64,000 nucleotides of DNA from Rhodococcus phenolicus (GCF_001646785.1 NZ_LRRH01000008.1:186001-250000); one strand, 5' to 3'; shown: positions 23,752 to 33,901, counted from the first letter of the stretch. Numbers and translations are program-made. The notes: generated by a model from the sequence alone, not told the origin.

Positions 23752-24189
23752 TCATTCCAGCGCCGCGTCGAGGCTGATCTTCACTCCCGTCAATGCCTTG
23801 CTCACCGGGCATCCGGCCTTCGCGGCCTGGGCTGCGTCGGCGAATCCGGCGGCGTCGAGGCCCTCGACCTCACCGCGCACGGTCAAGGTGATGCCGGTGA
23901 GCCGGAACCCACCGGCCGGGTCGGGGCCGAGCGAGACGTCGGCGGTCACCTCGAGACTCTGCGGTGTTCCCCCCGCCTCGGCGATCAATGCGGACAACTG
24001 CATCGCGTAGCACGACGAATGCGCGGCGGCGATCAGTTCTTCGGGGCTGGTGGTGCCGTCGGCGTCGTCCGCGGCGCGCTTCGGGAACGACACGTCGAAG
24101 GTGCCGCGCCCGGAGCTGGTCAGTTCCACCTGTCCGGAACCGTCCTGAAGGCCACCGTTCCATGCGGTGCGTGCGGTGCGTGTGGGCAT
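23752..24189 (-). CDS. osmC: OsmC-family peroxiredoxin
   Basis: The 145-residue protein has the OsmC/Ohr fold signature with two peroxidatic cysteines, AAHSSCYAMQL (near residue 60) and AGCPVSKAL (near residue 128). Starting WNGGLQDGSGQV, it is closer to OsmC than Ohr. It reduces organic hydroperoxides with thiols such as mycothiol or dihydrolipoamide partners. GAGAGGAGC precedes the ATG. It shares a divergent intergenic region with the maleylpyruvate-isomerase-like gene, where a GAAC/GTTC palindrome occurs. Confidence 0.9.
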   Translation of the reverse strand: MPTRTARTAWNGGLQDGSGQVELTSSGRGTFDVSFPKRAADDADGTTSPEELIAAAHSSCYAMQLSALIAEAGGTPQSLEVTADVSLGPDPAGGFRLTGITLTVRGEVEGLDAAGFADAAQAAKAGCPVSKALTGVKISLDAALE

Positions 24190-24212
24190 GTGCGCTCCTC
24201 TCGACTCGAATA

Positions 24213-24225
24213 CGAACCGTGTTCG
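24213..24225. promoter_or_regulatory. Palindrome in the osmC upstream region
   Basis: CGAACCGTGTTCG is a perfect 5-bp inverted repeat with a 3-base spacer, 24 bp upstream of the osmC start. It resembles half of a LexA box but the spacer is one base short, so another repressor (for example a MarR/OhrR type) is as likely. Confidence 0.3.
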
Positions 24226-24335
24226 CTGCCGAACCTACGCCGCGGCAACGAAATCGGCTTACGGATCCGTATTACCCGGAAAACCCGCGATTCAATAGGA
24301 CCGGAACTGTCCTGAATTCGATCGATCATGGTTCC

Positions 24336-24932
24336 ATGACAACCACGACAGCCGATCCCCGTCCCCTGTTCCGCTCTGCACTCGTGTGGGCGCACGAACT
24401 GTTCGCCGGAGTCACCCCCGATCAACTCGCCGATCCCACCCCGTGCGCCGAATTCGACGTCCGCGCCATGATGGGGCACCTGACCGCGACCGTCGAACGC
24501 GGGCGCCTGCTCGGTCTCGGCGAGGATGTCGCCGACGCACCCGAAGTGATCACCGGTGTCGACGACGACGCCTGGCCCGCCACCCTGGACAACACGGCCG
24601 ACCGCTACTGGCAGGTGTGGAACGACGCCGCGGTGCTCGACCGGGCCGTCGTCGCGCCGTGGGGGACGTTCCCGGGCCGCGCCGCGATCCTGGTCTCCCT
24701 GAACGAGGTCCTCGTCCACGGCTGGGATCTCGCGGTCGCGACCGGGCAGCCGGCGGAAGCCGATCCCGTTCTGGCGCAGGCGGCGCTCTCGATCATGCAG
24801 AAGGCCCTGCCGGAATCACCCCGCGGTGGATACGTGCCGTTCGGGCCGGTCGTCACGCCCGCGGCCGACGCCGGTGCGACCGAGCGCCTCGCGAACTGGG
24901 CCGGTCGCGTGACCGCGCCCTGGCGCGGCTAG
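24336..24932 (+). CDS. TIGR03086/maleylpyruvate isomerase-like metal-binding protein
   Basis: The 198-residue protein belongs to the DinB/MDMPI helical-bundle family: PTPCAEFDVRAMMGHLTATVERG at the N terminus with a conserved His, and the NEVLVHGWDLAVATG motif with the second His near residue 128. Such proteins bind a divalent metal and often act with mycothiol on electrophiles. The precise reaction is not known. Neighbouring osmC and DsbA-like genes point to thiol or redox detoxification. ATG at 24336; a palindromic terminator follows. Confidence 0.82.
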   Translation: MTTTTADPRPLFRSALVWAHELFAGVTPDQLADPTPCAEFDVRAMMGHLTATVERGRLLGLGEDVADAPEVITGVDDDAWPATLDNTADRYWQVWNDAAVLDRAVVAPWGTFPGRAAILVSLNEVLVHGWDLAVATGQPAEADPVLAQAALSIMQKALPESPRGGYVPFGPVVTPAADAGATERLANWAGRVTAPWRG

Positions 24933-24940
24933 GACGAACG

Positions 24941-24978
24941 CGAACGGGCGGTACCCCTGCAGGGGTACCGCCCGTTCG
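24941..24978. terminator. Bidirectional terminator before clpC 3' end
   Basis: A perfect 38-bp palindrome (CGAACGGGCGGTACCCCTG and its complement) lies between the convergent TIGR03086 gene and clpC. Flanking bases include TCGT rather than a long T-run. Confidence 0.8.
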
Positions 24979-25010
24979 TCGTGCTCCGTTCCGGCGCAGC
25001 GGGCCCGGTC

Positions 25011-27554
25011 CTACTGGGCTTCCGCCTCGCCCTCCGCCGTCTTCGCCAGAGCGACGGCCGGGGAGTCCGGAACCTCGGCCGGCTTCTCGCTCGGCGTGAA
25101 CGTGAACTTCGCGTTCTCGCCTGCGCCCTGACCGTCCCAGCCCTCGACGTCGACGAGGACGATCTGGCCGGGGCCGATCTCGCCGAAGAGGATCTTCTCG
25201 GAAAGCTGATCCTCGATCTCGCGCTGGATGGTGCGACGCAGCGGTCGCGCACCCAGAACCGGATCGAAGCCACGCTTGGCGAGCAGCGCCTTCGCCTTCT
25301 CGGTGAGCTCGATACCCATGTCCTTGTTCTTCAACTGGGTCTCGACCCGGCCGATCATCAGGTCGACCATCTCGATGATCTGGTCCTGAGTGAGCTGGTG
25401 GAAGACGATGATGTCGTCGATGCGGTTGAGGAACTCGGGGCGGAAGTGCTTCTTGAGCTCGTCGTGAACCTTGTTCTTCATCCGCTCGTAGTTCGACTGG
25501 TCGCCGGTGCCCGACGAGAAGCCGAGGCCGACGGCCTTCGAGATGTCGGACGTGCCCAGGTTCGAGGTGAAGATCAGCACCGTGTTCTTGAAGTCGACGG
25601 TGCGACCCTGACCGTCGGTGAGACGACCGTCCTCGAGGACCTGCAGGAGCGTGTTGTAGATCTCCTGGTGGGCCTTCTCGATCTCGTCGAACAGGACGAC
25701 GGAGAACGGCTTGCGGCGCACCTTCTCGGTGAGCTGGCCGCCTTCCTCGTAACCGACGTACCCGGGAGGCGCACCGAACAGACGCGACGCGGTGAACCGA
25801 TCGTGGAACTCGCCCATGTCGATCTGGATGAGCGCGTCGTCCTCGCCGAACAGGAAGTTCGCCAGCGCCTTGGACAGCTCGGTCTTACCGACACCGGACG
25901 GGCCGGCGAAGATGAACGAGCCGGACGGACGCTTCGGGTCCTTCAGGCCGGCACGCGTGCGACGGATCGCCTTGGCGACGGCCTTGACCGCATCCTCCTG
26001 GCCGATGATCCGCTTGTGCAGCTCCTCCTCCATGCGGAGCAGACGGGTCGTCTCCTCCTCGGTGAGCTTGAACACCGGGATTCCGGTCCAGTTCGCGAGG
26101 ACTTCGGCGATCTGCTCCTCGTCGACCTCCGCGATGACGTCCAGGTCACCCGCACGCCACTGCTTCTCCCGCTCGGCGCGCTGGGCGACGAGCTGCTTCT
26201 CCTTGTCCCGCAGGCTCGCGGCCTTCTCGAAGTCCTGCGCGTCGATCGCGGATTCCTTCTCACGACGGGCGTCGGCGATCCGGTCGTCGAACTCGCGCAG
26301 GTCCGGCGGCGCGGTCATCCGGCGGATACGCATCCGCGCCCCCGCCTCGTCGATGAGGTCGATGGCCTTGTCCGGCAGGAAGCGATCGTTGATGTACCGG
26401 TCCGCGAGGGTCGCAGCGGCGACGAGCGCCTTGTCGGTGATCGAGACGCGGTGATGCGCCTCGTACCGGTCGCGCAGCCCCTTGAGGATCTCGATGGTGT
26501 GCTCGACCGTCGGCTCCCCGACCTGCACCGGCTGGAAGCGGCGCTCGAGCGCGGCGTCCTTCTCGATGTACTTGCGGTACTCGTCGAGGGTGGTCGCGCC
26601 GATGGTCTGCAGCTCACCGCGGGCCAGCTTCGGCTTGAGGATCGACGCGGCGTCGATCGCGCCCTCCGCGGCACCCGCACCGACCAGCGTGTGCAGCTCG
26701 TCGATGAACAGGATGATGTCGCCGCGGCTGTTGATCTCCTTGAGGACCTTCTTCAGCCGTTCCTCGAAGTCACCGCGGTAGCGGGAACCGGCGACCAGCG
26801 AACCGAGGTCGAGCGTGTAGAGCTGCTTGTCCTTCAGCGTCTCGGGGACCTCGCCGTTGACGATGGCCTGCGCGAGACCCTCGACGACGGCGGTCTTGCC
26901 GACACCGGGCTCACCGATGAGCACCGGATTGTTCTTGGTGCGGCGGGACAACACCTGCATGACCCGCTCGATTTCCTTCGCGCGGCCGATGACCGGATCG
27001 AGCTTGCCCTCGAGCGCAGCCTGCGTGAGGTTGCGTCCGAACTGGTCCAGCACGAGCGACGTCGACGGGGTGCCGGCCTCGCCGCGGCTCGTGCCGGTCT
27101 CCTGGGGCTCCTTGCCCTGGTAACCGGACAGCAGCTGGATGACCTGCTGACGCACACGGTTGAGGTCGGCGCCGAGCTTGACCAGCACCTGAGCCGCGAC
27201 ACCTTCACCCTCGCGGATCAGGCCGAGCAGGATGTGCTCGGTACCGATGTAGTTGTGTCCGAGCTGCAGCGCTTCGCGCAGGCTCAGCTCGAGAACCTTC
27301 TTGGCACGGGGCGTGAACGGGATGTGCCCGGACGGCGCCTGCTGTCCCTGGCCGATGATCTCCTCGACCTGGCTGCGCACGCCTTCGAGCGAGATTCCCA
27401 GCGACTCGAGCGACTTCGCGGCCACGCCCTCACCCTCGTGGATGAGGCCCAGGAGGATGTGCTCCGTGCCGATGTAGTTGTGGTTGAGCATCCTGGCTTC
27501 TTCCTGAGCCAGGACGACGACGCGCCGCGCGCGATCGGTGAACCTTTCGAACAT
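25011..27554 (-). CDS. clpC: ATP-dependent Clp protease ATP-binding subunit ClpC
   Basis: The 847-residue Hsp100 protein has two N-terminal Clp repeats (about residues 1-145), AAA1 with Walker [10 protein letters not shown] (about 210), a UVR/M-domain ([20 protein letters not shown], about 420-460) and AAA2 with GPSGVGKTE (about 550). A ClpP-docking loop is expected in AAA2. It unfolds substrates for ClpP1P2 and is the essential ClpC1 of mycobacteria. It starts with [20 protein letters not shown], the family N terminus. The preceding 400-bp gap carries a TAGAGT -10-like element at 27681-27686, giving a 5' leader of about 120 nt. Confidence 0.97.
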   Translation of the reverse strand: MFERFTDRARRVVVLAQEEARMLNHNYIGTEHILLGLIHEGEGVAAKSLESLGISLEGVRSQVEEIIGQGQQAPSGHIPFTPRAKKVLELSLREALQLGHNYIGTEHILLGLIREGEGVAAQVLVKLGADLNRVRQQVIQLLSGYQGKEPQETGTSRGEAGTPSTSLVLDQFGRNLTQAALEGKLDPVIGRAKEIERVMQVLSRRTKNNPVLIGEPGVGKTAVVEGLAQAIVNGEVPETLKDKQLYTLDLGSLVAGSRYRGDFEERLKKVLKEINSRGDIILFIDELHTLVGAGAAEGAIDAASILKPKLARGELQTIGATTLDEYRKYIEKDAALERRFQPVQVGEPTVEHTIEILKGLRDRYEAHHRVSITDKALVAAATLADRYINDRFLPDKAIDLIDEAGARMRIRRMTAPPDLREFDDRIADARREKESAIDAQDFEKAASLRDKEKQLVAQRAEREKQWRAGDLDVIAEVDEEQIAEVLANWTGIPVFKLTEEETTRLLRMEEELHKRIIGQEDAVKAVAKAIRRTRAGLKDPKRPSGSFIFAGPSGVGKTELSKALANFLFGEDDALIQIDMGEFHDRFTASRLFGAPPGYVGYEEGGQLTEKVRRKPFSVVLFDEIEKAHQEIYNTLLQVLEDGRLTDGQGRTVDFKNTVLIFTSNLGTSDISKAVGLGFSSGTGDQSNYERMKNKVHDELKKHFRPEFLNRIDDIIVFHQLTQDQIIEMVDLMIGRVETQLKNKDMGIELTEKAKALLAKRGFDPVLGARPLRRTIQREIEDQLSEKILFGEIGPGQIVLVDVEGWDGQGAGENAKFTFTPSEKPAEVPDSPAVALAKTAEGEAEAQ

Positions 27555-27957
27555 CGCACTCCCTCACACTCTCCGGCCGGCGGATCCGGTACGAGGATTT
27601 GTCCCGGACCCGGCCGCCGCGTTTCGCTCCGGCACTCGAGTCGTCGTCGAACCGGCGAAGGTTCCACGACCCCACTTGACACTCTAGTTGCCGCGGTTTC
27701 GGCCCGCTTCCCCTCTACCCTGTTCGGCGGTACTTCGAAACCCGGTCACGAGTGCTAACGCTGCACGTCGTCCATACGTTTCCGCAAGCTCTACGCCTGC
27801 AGCGAACACGCATCGGGGCCCGCCGGCGTCCGCGGTCACCGCCCGCAGCGCGCGCCGGCCGATCTGCACACAGCTGCTACCGGGAAACGGCGAGGCGCCA
27901 CCCGCGCAATTTCCGGGTGACGCCTCGCCGGTACGAATTTCGGGCCGCTACAACTCG
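27555..27957. other. Non-coding region between lsr2 and clpC
   Basis: This 403-bp gap has no supported gene. It holds the lsr2 terminator (27889-27929) and a possible minus-strand -10 (TAGAGT, 27681-27686) for clpC. A single CIRCE half-site GAGTGCTAA at about 27749-27757 lacks its partner. Several short GC-rich inverted repeats are present but no clear ClgR or HspR site was found. Confidence 0.5.
27889..27929 (-). terminator. Terminator of lsr2
   Basis: The stem pairs GGCGAGGCG and CACCCG with CGGGTG and CGCCTCGCC, with one mismatch and a 9-base loop. It lies about 28 bp after the lsr2 stop. In the minus direction it is followed by GTTTCCC. Confidence 0.7.
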
Positions 27958-28320
27958 CTATGCGTGCGCTTCGTTGTAAGCCTCGACAATTTCCGCGGAG
28001 ATACGTCCGCGGGCCGAGACCGCATAGTCGTTCTCGCGAGCCCATTCACGAATGACCGCGCTCTTCTCGCGATCCGAGGTGCCGTTCCGGGAAGCCTTCC
28101 GGCCGACCGGTGCGGCCGGAACCGACTTGGGACGCTTCCGGCCGCCCACCTTCCGGGCGTGCTCCACCCAGAATTCCAATTGCTCGCGCAGTTTCGCAGC
28201 ATTGTCGTCGGACAGATCGATCTCGTAGGTGACCCCGTCGATCCCGAATTCCACGGTCTCGTCCGCCGCCGATTCCTGATCCACGTCGTCGATCAGCGTG
28301 ACAGTGACCTTCTTCGCCAT
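27958..28320 (-). CDS. lsr2: Nucleoid-associated protein Lsr2
   Basis: The 120-residue protein has the Lsr2 N-terminal oligomerisation domain (MAKKVTVTLIDDVDQE, FGIDGVTYEIDLS) and a C-terminal AT-hook-like DNA-binding domain with the core RGR (SARGRISAEIVEAYNEAH). Lsr2 bridges DNA and silences A/T-rich, often foreign, genes; it is the actinobacterial H-NS analogue. The order lysS-lsr2-clpC is the same in mycobacteria. The ATG is the MAKK start; a longer in-frame ORF upstream is spurious. Confidence 0.96.
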   Translation of the reverse strand: MAKKVTVTLIDDVDQESAADETVEFGIDGVTYEIDLSDDNAAKLREQLEFWVEHARKVGGRKRPKSVPAAPVGRKASRNGTSDREKSAVIREWARENDYAVSARGRISAEIVEAYNEAHA

Positions 28321-28427
28321 GTGCCGCAATTCCTCTCGAATGAAACGCCCAGCCCCCCGGCTACGCGCACAAGAGTACATGCGAATTAGACAATGGCAAT
28401 ACGGATTCCAGGTATGTGTGCGATGAA

Positions 28428-29939
28428 TTACCTGGAGGCGGGCCGGACAATTGGAAACAGGATGGTTTCCCTGATTCCCAGTCCGGTGAGCGCCATGAGC
28501 AGACGATCGATTCCCATACCCGTACCGGTCGTGGGCGGCATACCCTGTTCCATCGCCGCGAGGAAATCCTCGTCGAGAACCATCGCCTCGTCGTCACCGG
28601 CCGCGGCCAGGCGCGCCTGATCGACGAAACGCTCCCGCTGGATCACCGGATCCACGAGTTCGGAATATCCGGTCGCCAGCTCGAATCCGCGCACGTACAG
28701 ATCCCACTTCTCGGTCACCCCGGGCTTACTGCGGTGATCACGGGTCAACGGCGACGTCTCCACCGGGAAGTCGCGGACGAACGTGGGCTGGTACAACTGA
28801 TCGCCGCACATGTGCTCCCACAATTCCTCCACGAGCTTGCCGTGGCCGTATCCCTTGTCCTTCGGCACTTCGAGACCGACCCGATCCGCGAGCGCCAGCA
28901 GTTCCTCGACCGAGGTGTCCGGCGTGACCTCCGTACCGATCGCCTCGGACAACGAGGGATACATCTCGAGGGTCTTCCATTCGCCACCCAAGTCGTACTC
29001 GGTGCCGTCCGCGAGAGTCACCACGTACGACCCGAACACCGCGAAAGCGATCTCCTGGATCATCTCGCGGATCATGCGCGCCGAATCGTCGTAGGTTCCG
29101 TATGCCTCGTACGTTTCGAGCATCGAGAATTCCGGCGAATGCGTCGAGTCGGCGCCCTCGTTGCGGAAATTCCGGTTGATCTCGAAGACCTTGTCGATTC
29201 CACCCACGACGCAGCGCTTGAGAAACAGTTCGGGTGCGATGCGCAGGAACAGATCGATGTCGAGCGCATTCGAATGAGTAACGAACGGCCGCGCTGCGGC
29301 ACCACCGTGCAAGGTCTGCAACATCGGGGTCTCGACCTCGAGGAAGCCGCGACGCTCGAGCGCGTTGCGCAGTTCCCGGACCACCGCGACACGCATCCGC
29401 GCGTTCTCACGGGCCTCCGGACGCACGATCAGGTCGACGTAACGCTGCCGGACCCGCGACTCCTCGCTCATCTCCTTGTGCGCGACAGGCATCGGACGCA
29501 GCGACTTCGCGGCCATCTCCCACCTGTCCGCCATGACGCTCAGCTCACCGCGACGGGAACTGATCACCTCGCCGTGCACGAACACGAAGTCACCGAGATC
29601 CACATCGGACTTCCACGCCGCCAGCGAGTCCTCGCCGACACCGGCCAGGCTCAGCATGACCTGCAGCTGCGTGCCGTCGCCCTCCTGCAAGGTCGCGAAG
29701 CACAGCTTGCCGGTATTGCGGAAGAACATCACGCGACCGGCGACACCGACCTGCTCGCCGGTGGCGGTGTCGGGTTCGAGCTCGGGGTACTTCGCGCGGA
29801 TCTCCGCGAGAGTGTGGGTGCGGGGCACGACGACGGGATACGCGTCCTTGCCCTGCGCCAGGAGTCGTTCGCGCTTCTCGCGGCGGACCCGGATCTGCTC
29901 GGGGGTGTCGTCGGGCTGCTGAACGCTGGCATCACTCAC
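28428..29939 (-). CDS. lysS: Lysyl-tRNA synthetase, class II
   Basis: The 503-residue class II synthetase has an OB-fold anticodon-binding domain ([18 protein letters not shown], about 60-80) and the catalytic core with motif 1 (FLEVETPML), motif 2 ([18 protein letters not shown]) and motif 3 ([15 protein letters not shown]). It charges tRNA-Lys. The GTG start ([11 protein letters not shown]) was chosen because homology begins there. The stretch upstream has no clear Shine-Dalgarno, and TAGTCT at 29948-29953 could drive a nearly leaderless transcript. A tRNA-Lys ligase next to a Pls-like synthetase elsewhere in the window is coincidental as far as can be seen. Confidence 0.95.
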   Translation of the reverse strand: MSDASVQQPDDTPEQIRVRREKRERLLAQGKDAYPVVVPRTHTLAEIRAKYPELEPDTATGEQVGVAGRVMFFRNTGKLCFATLQEGDGTQLQVMLSLAGVGEDSLAAWKSDVDLGDFVFVHGEVISSRRGELSVMADRWEMAAKSLRPMPVAHKEMSEESRVRQRYVDLIVRPEARENARMRVAVVRELRNALERRGFLEVETPMLQTLHGGAAARPFVTHSNALDIDLFLRIAPELFLKRCVVGGIDKVFEINRNFRNEGADSTHSPEFSMLETYEAYGTYDDSARMIREMIQEIAFAVFGSYVVTLADGTEYDLGGEWKTLEMYPSLSEAIGTEVTPDTSVEELLALADRVGLEVPKDKGYGHGKLVEELWEHMCGDQLYQPTFVRDFPVETSPLTRDHRSKPGVTEKWDLYVRGFELATGYSELVDPVIQRERFVDQARLAAAGDDEAMVLDEDFLAAMEQGMPPTTGTGMGIDRLLMALTGLGIRETILFPIVRPASR

Positions 29940-30025
29940 GGGTAACCAGACTATCGGAACCCGCAGGCACCGACGCCGCAGACCTCCCCGGCGAACACCG
30001 AGCTCAGCACAAAGGTGAGCGGAGC

Positions 30026-30487
30026 TCAGTGAGCCGTGACGCGGGCCACGTCCTCCGCGATGTGCCGCGCACGCGTGACGGCATCGACGAGGCCGGCCGT
30101 CCTGATGGCGGCGTACCCGCCGACGAGGCCGGTCGCGCGGCGGAGACCGAGTTCCTGCAGCGCCGCGACGGAGCGGTGCGCGGCAGGCCCGTCCGCGGAG
30201 ACGACGACCCACTCGACGTCCCGGTCGACGGCGAGCGCCAATCGCTCGGGCCCGGCCGGATCGAGACGGCGGGTCAGCAGGGAGGAGTCGATCGCGAGAG
30301 CACCCGGGAGCGTGCCCTGGGCGGTGCGCTCGGCGCTGGTGCGGATGTCGACGACGACGGCGCCGCGTGCGACGGCGGTGGCGAGTTCCGCGGGATAGGT
30401 CCGCTCGGTGGTCAGCGGCAGCAGGCCGACCGAAGCCGAAGCAGGAGACGCGGAGAAAGATGCAGAAACGGAAAGCGCGGCGCGCAT
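30026..30487 (-). CDS. Rhodanese-like domain protein without the active-site cysteine
   Basis: The 153-residue protein has a single rhodanese fold: [23 protein letters not shown] near residues 42-64 and the active-site loop region [13 protein letters not shown] near residue 95. The loop normally begins with a catalytic Cys; here Ser occupies that place, so sulfur transfer through a persulfide is unlikely. It may bind or sense a sulfur species or anion instead. A Cys-containing leader ORF and nested hairpins lie between coaX and this gene and hide the likely GGGAG ribosome site, which points to cysteine-responsive expression. Confidence 0.78.
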   Translation of the reverse strand: MRAALSVSASFSASPASASVGLLPLTTERTYPAELATAVARGAVVVDIRTSAERTAQGTLPGALAIDSSLLTRRLDPAGPERLALAVDRDVEWVVVSADGPAAHRSVAALQELGLRRATGLVGGYAAIRTAGLVDAVTRARHIAEDVARVTAH

Positions 30488-30496
30488 GAGAAAACT

Positions 30497-30550
30497 CCCA
30501 GGAATGTGTTATCGGTCGAGGCGGACGTCAGCCTCGACAACACTCCTGGG
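30497..30550 (-). promoter_or_regulatory. Nested hairpin (attenuator) before the rhodanese-like gene
   Basis: In the minus-strand RNA an outer stem pairs CCCAGGA with TCCTGGG, extended by GTGTT/AACAC. An inner perfect 8-bp stem (GTCGAGGC/GCCTCGAC, 30515-30538) sits within it. The 5' arm contains the two adjacent Cys codons and stop of the leader ORF, and the 3' arm overlaps the GGGAG ribosome site of the rhodanese-like gene. A ribosome paused at the Cys codons would open the structure. Confidence 0.6.
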
Positions 30551-30578
30551 CGCTCATGCAGCGGATCACGGCGACCAT
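30528..30578 (-). CDS. Cysteine-containing leader peptide
   Basis: This short ORF reads MVAVIRCMSAQECCRG, 16 residues. A GTG at 30569 would give a 13-residue form. It has three cysteines, two adjacent just before the stop. It begins 3 bp after the coaX stop and precedes the rhodanese-like gene. Short ORFs with Cys runs upstream of sulfur genes act as cysteine-responsive attenuators in mycobacteria. The same logic is inferred here from position and from the hairpin that overlaps its end. Which start is used is unclear. Confidence 0.55.
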   Translation of the reverse strand: MVAVIRCMSAQECCRG

Positions 30579-30580
30579 TC

Positions 30581-31408
30581 TTACACAGATTCCCGACCGG
30601 GGGAACCGTGCCGTGCGGAACGCCGGGCCTGGTTCCGCTCGAACACCAGACGCAGCCCCTCGAGAGTGAGATCCGGCTCGTGGTGCTCGATCGACGTCGC
30701 CTCTTGCATGATCAGCGGCGCACTGTCGCCCGTGCCGATCACCGCGACATCGTCGCGATCGAAGCCGGGGACCTCGGAACGCACCCGGCGCACGAGACCG
30801 TCGACCATGCCGGCGAAGCCGAAAACCGCACCGGACTGCATGCATTCGACGGTGTTCTTGCCGACCACCCCGCGCGGCCGGGTGAGTTCGACCTTCCGCA
30901 GCGCCGCCGACTGCGACGCGAGAGCATCCATGGAGATCTCGACGCCGGGCGCGATTGCCCCACCGAGGAATTCACCCTTGCCGGAGACGACGTCGACGCA
31001 TGTGGACGTGCCGAAATCGACGACGATGCACGGACCACCGTAGAAGTGGTGCGCGGCAAGACTGTTGACGATCCGATCGGCGCCGACTTCCTTGGGATTG
31101 TCCACGAGCAGCGGTACGCCGGTACGCACACCGGGCTCGACGACCACATGCGGCACTTCCGCCCAGTACTTTCCGAGCATGCCGCGCAGTTCGCGGAGCA
31201 CCGACGGCACGGTCGACAACGCGGACACCGCCGTGATCCGGTCGACATCCGCGCCCAGCAGCCCACGGAAGAGCAGCGCGAGTTCGTCGCCCGTCATGCC
31301 CGCATCTGTGCGAACACGCCAGTCCTGCTGCAGTTTCGAGTGCGAGCCACTACCGGTGAACAGGCCCAGAACGATGTTGGTGTTCCGGACGTCGACGGCG
31401 AGCAGCAC
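30581..31408 (-). CDS. coaX: Type III pantothenate kinase
   Basis: The 275-residue ASKHA-fold kinase starts [16 protein letters not shown] (phosphate 1 motif with the catalytic Asp), and has [24 protein letters not shown] and [15 protein letters not shown]. It phosphorylates pantothenate, the first step to CoA. The GTG start (VLLAVDVRN) lies 2 bp after the panD stop, so panC-panD-coaX form a pathway-ordered run. Whether the organism also has a type I CoaA outside the window cannot be seen. Confidence 0.94.
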   Translation of the reverse strand: MLLAVDVRNTNIVLGLFTGSGSHSKLQQDWRVRTDAGMTGDELALLFRGLLGADVDRITAVSALSTVPSVLRELRGMLGKYWAEVPHVVVEPGVRTGVPLLVDNPKEVGADRIVNSLAAHHFYGGPCIVVDFGTSTCVDVVSGKGEFLGGAIAPGVEISMDALASQSAALRKVELTRPRGVVGKNTVECMQSGAVFGFAGMVDGLVRRVRSEVPGFDRDDVAVIGTGDSAPLIMQEATSIEHHEPDLTLEGLRLVFERNQARRSARHGSPGRESV

Positions 31409-31410
31409 CG

Positions 31411-31848
31411 TTACACCAGCGAACCGGAGTCGAGCGTGGCGAGCATGCGCGGGGTGATCAGACCCGATCCCTCCGGCGCGTGCGCCGGGTCGTTGCCCAG
31501 CTCCACCTGGCGGTTGTCGGCGTCGACGAACACCACGCGCGGGTCGTAGTCCTTGCATTCCTGCTCGTTCATCACACCGTAGGCGATGAGGATGACGAGG
31601 TCACCGGGACTCACCAGACGTGCTGCGGCCCCGTTGATCCCGATGATGCCGGATCCACGCTCACCCGCGATGACGTACGTCTCGAGGCGGTTGCCGTTGT
31701 TGATGTCGACGATGCACACCTGCTCGCCCTCGAGCAGGTCGGCGGCGTCCATCAGGTCCTGGTCGACGGTCACCGAACCCACGTAGTGCAGGTCCGCGTG
31801 AGTGACCGTGGCGCGGTGGATCTTCGACTTCATCATGGTGCGAAACAT
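31411..31848 (-). CDS. panD: Aspartate 1-decarboxylase proenzyme
   Basis: The 145-residue proenzyme has the self-cleavage site at Gly24-Ser25 in [12 protein letters not shown]; the Ser becomes the pyruvoyl cofactor. [17 protein letters not shown] is the conserved core. It makes beta-alanine from aspartate for pantothenate. The start [19 protein letters not shown] matches the mycobacterial enzyme. panC lies 38 bp upstream and coaX 2 bp downstream on the same strand. The C-terminal tail past residue 130 is variable. Confidence 0.95.
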   Translation of the reverse strand: MFRTMMKSKIHRATVTHADLHYVGSVTVDQDLMDAADLLEGEQVCIVDINNGNRLETYVIAGERGSGIIGINGAAARLVSPGDLVILIAYGVMNEQECKDYDPRVVFVDADNRQVELGNDPAHAPEGSGLITPRMLATLDSGSLV

Positions 31849-31886
31849 GTTCTGGCCTCAGCTCTTGTCGTTCTGGTTCTGCTTGT

Positions 31887-32834
31887 TCAGCGGTTCAGGA
31901 GGTCGTCGTCGGCGGCAGGATCGACCGGTCCGGTCGCCCGTTCCAGGAAGCCGGTGCCGATCGCGACACCGACGTTGTCGATGAGGCGGGTGGACCCGAC
32001 CCGCGCGGCCACCAGCAGACGGCCGTCGCCACGCTCGGGCGGCGCCCCGAGATCCACACCGCGCACCTCGAGGTAGTCGAGCTCGATCTCCGGCGCGGAC
32101 GCGAGCACTCCGCGGGCCGCGTCCAGGATCGCCTCGGAACCACCGGCGGCGGCGTGTGCTCCGGCGACGAGCGCCGCCGACAGCACGGTCGCGGTTTCGC
32201 GCTGCTGTTCGTCGAGGTAGCGGTTCCGCGAGGACAGAGCGAGCCCGTCCTGCTCGCGGACGGTCGGGACGCCGACGATGCGGACGTCGAAATTGAGATC
32301 GGCGACCATCTGCCGGATCAACGCGAGCTGCTGGTAGTCCTTCTCGCCGAAGAACGCGTTGTTCGGCGCGACGATCTGCAGGAGTTTCGCGACGACCGTG
32401 AGCATGCCCGCGAAGTGCGTGGGCCGGCTGCCGCCCTCGAGTTCCGCGCCGAGCGTCCCCGGGTGGATCGTCGTGCGGCGACCGTCCGGATACATCGCCG
32501 ACACCGTCGGCACGAACGCCAGGTCGACCCCGGCCTCGCGCAGCAGCTCGAGGTCCGCGTCGAGGGTGCGCGGGTAGGCGTCGAGGTCCTCGTTCTCGCC
32601 GAACTGGAGCGGATTGACGAAGATCGAGACGACCACGACGGCACCGGTCAGCTTGGCCTGACGCACCAGTTCCAGGTGACCGGAGTGCAGGGCACCCATG
32701 GTCGGTACCAGCGCGACCGTCCGTCCGACGCCGCGCAGCGCCTTGGTCACCTTCGTCAAGGCGGCCGGCTCGTGGTGCACGGTCAATTCACCGCGCACGT
32801 ACCCGCCCCGTCCCGTTTCACTCACCGTGTTCAT
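31887..32834 (-). CDS. panC: Pantothenate synthetase
   Basis: The 315-residue enzyme has [16 protein letters not shown] (HIGH-like ATP site), [19 protein letters not shown] and the KMSKS-like SSRNRYL motif. It joins pantoate and beta-alanine with ATP. Its ATG overlaps the end of the DUF2520 gene by 17 bp; a GTG three codons later is an alternative. The C-terminal acidic tail is longer than in the M. tuberculosis protein. Confidence 0.95.
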   Translation of the reverse strand: MNTVSETGRGGYVRGELTVHHEPAALTKVTKALRGVGRTVALVPTMGALHSGHLELVRQAKLTGAVVVVSIFVNPLQFGENEDLDAYPRTLDADLELLREAGVDLAFVPTVSAMYPDGRRTTIHPGTLGAELEGGSRPTHFAGMLTVVAKLLQIVAPNNAFFGEKDYQQLALIRQMVADLNFDVRIVGVPTVREQDGLALSSRNRYLDEQQRETATVLSAALVAGAHAAAGGSEAILDAARGVLASAPEIELDYLEVRGVDLGAPPERGDGRLLVAARVGSTRLIDNVGVAIGTGFLERATGPVDPAADDDLLNR

Positions 32835-33753
32835 TCCCTTCGAGAAGCTCGATCAGCTCCGGTTTCGAGCCCGTACGCTGCGCCGACCGCAGCGACAGTG
32901 CCCGGTAGCCCGCGGCGATCTGCGGGTCCACCTCGTCGAGCACCTGCAGATGCGTGGCGACGGCGGCGACATCGCCGCGTGCGACCGGGCCGGTCAACGC
33001 CGACGGGCCACGGCGCAACGCATTGTCGAGGGCGGCGACGAGCAGCGGCTGCAGGACCCGTTCGGCGACGCCGCCGGGATCGTCGTCGACGAGCTGCTGG
33101 CCGAGCAGTTCCTGGCCCTCGAGCGCGACCCGAAGAGCCGCGACGGCATCGACGACGAGGGTGACGAGATGGTTGCTGCCGTGGGCGAGCGCCGCGTGGT
33201 AGAGCGGACGCAGGTCCTCCCGCACCCGGACCGGCTCGCCGCCGATCTCGAGGACGAGGGACTGCGCGATCGCGTAGCCGATGTCGTCGGCGGCGGTGAT
33301 CCCGAAGCACGCCGACGACAGCCGGGCGGTGTCTTCGTCGTGCCCGGTGAACGTCATGGCCGGGTGGATCGCGAGGGGAACCACTCCCTGTTCGGTGAGC
33401 GGCGCGAGCACCGCGATGCCGTTGGCTCCCGAGGTGTGGGCGACGATGGTGCCGCGCGGGACCGTCCCGGTCGCGGCGAGGCCGGTGACCAGATCGGCCA
33501 GTTCGGAGTCGGGAACGGCGAGAATCAGCAGGTTGCAGCGGCCCGCGACGACGTCGACGGGCAGAATTTCGGTATCGGGCAACCGGGTGCGAGCGCGATG
33601 CTTGGACGCCTCGGACACCGCCGAACAGGCCACGACCACATGGCCGACCTTCTCGAGTGCCGCGCCGATCGCGGTCCCCACACGACCGGCGGACACGATG
33701 CCGACGGTGAGACGTGCGGGGGCAGGCGCGTTTGTGATCCCGAAGGAAGTCAC
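32818..33753 (-). CDS. Rossmann-like/DUF2520 oxidoreductase-like protein (Rv3603c-like)
   Basis: The 311-residue protein has an N-terminal NAD(P)-binding Rossmann fold ([17 protein letters not shown], about residues 17-33) and a C-terminal DUF2520 helical domain ([15 protein letters not shown]). The layout recalls pyrroline-5-carboxylate or ketopantoate reductases. Because it always sits just before panC in mycobacteria, a role in pantoate formation has been an attractive but unproven idea; I infer nothing firmer. The GTG (VTSFGIT) has GAGAGGACT upstream. Confidence 0.85.
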   Translation of the reverse strand: MTSFGITNAPAPARLTVGIVSAGRVGTAIGAALEKVGHVVVACSAVSEASKHRARTRLPDTEILPVDVVAGRCNLLILAVPDSELADLVTGLAATGTVPRGTIVAHTSGANGIAVLAPLTEQGVVPLAIHPAMTFTGHDEDTARLSSACFGITAADDIGYAIAQSLVLEIGGEPVRVREDLRPLYHAALAHGSNHLVTLVVDAVAALRVALEGQELLGQQLVDDDPGGVAERVLQPLLVAALDNALRRGPSALTGPVARGDVAAVATHLQVLDEVDPQIAAGYRALSLRSAQRTGSKPELIELLEGNEHGE

Positions 33754-33901
33754 GGGAGTCCTCTCGTTCGTTCCAGTCCCGCTCGGCGGGTACCAGACGT
33801 TCTGCCCGACAATAGCGCGGCGCAATCGGCGTCGGCCACGGATGCCGGGGGTGATCTGCGCCTCACCGGAAGGACGGGCGACCCGAGGAGAGGGTGCCCG
33901 G

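Noticed and set aside
27749-27757. CIRCE half-site GAGTGCTAA upstream of clpC
   Set aside because: The matching TTAGCACTC arm nine bases away is absent, so HrcA control is not supported.
24981-27758. 925-codon open frame antisense to clpC
   Set aside because: clpC is unambiguous on the minus strand; the antisense product has no family features.
28428-29939. lysS as a dedicated partner of the Pls-like synthetase
   Set aside because: lysS sits in its usual mycobacterial position with lsr2 and clpC, so linkage to the distant NRPS is not meaningful.
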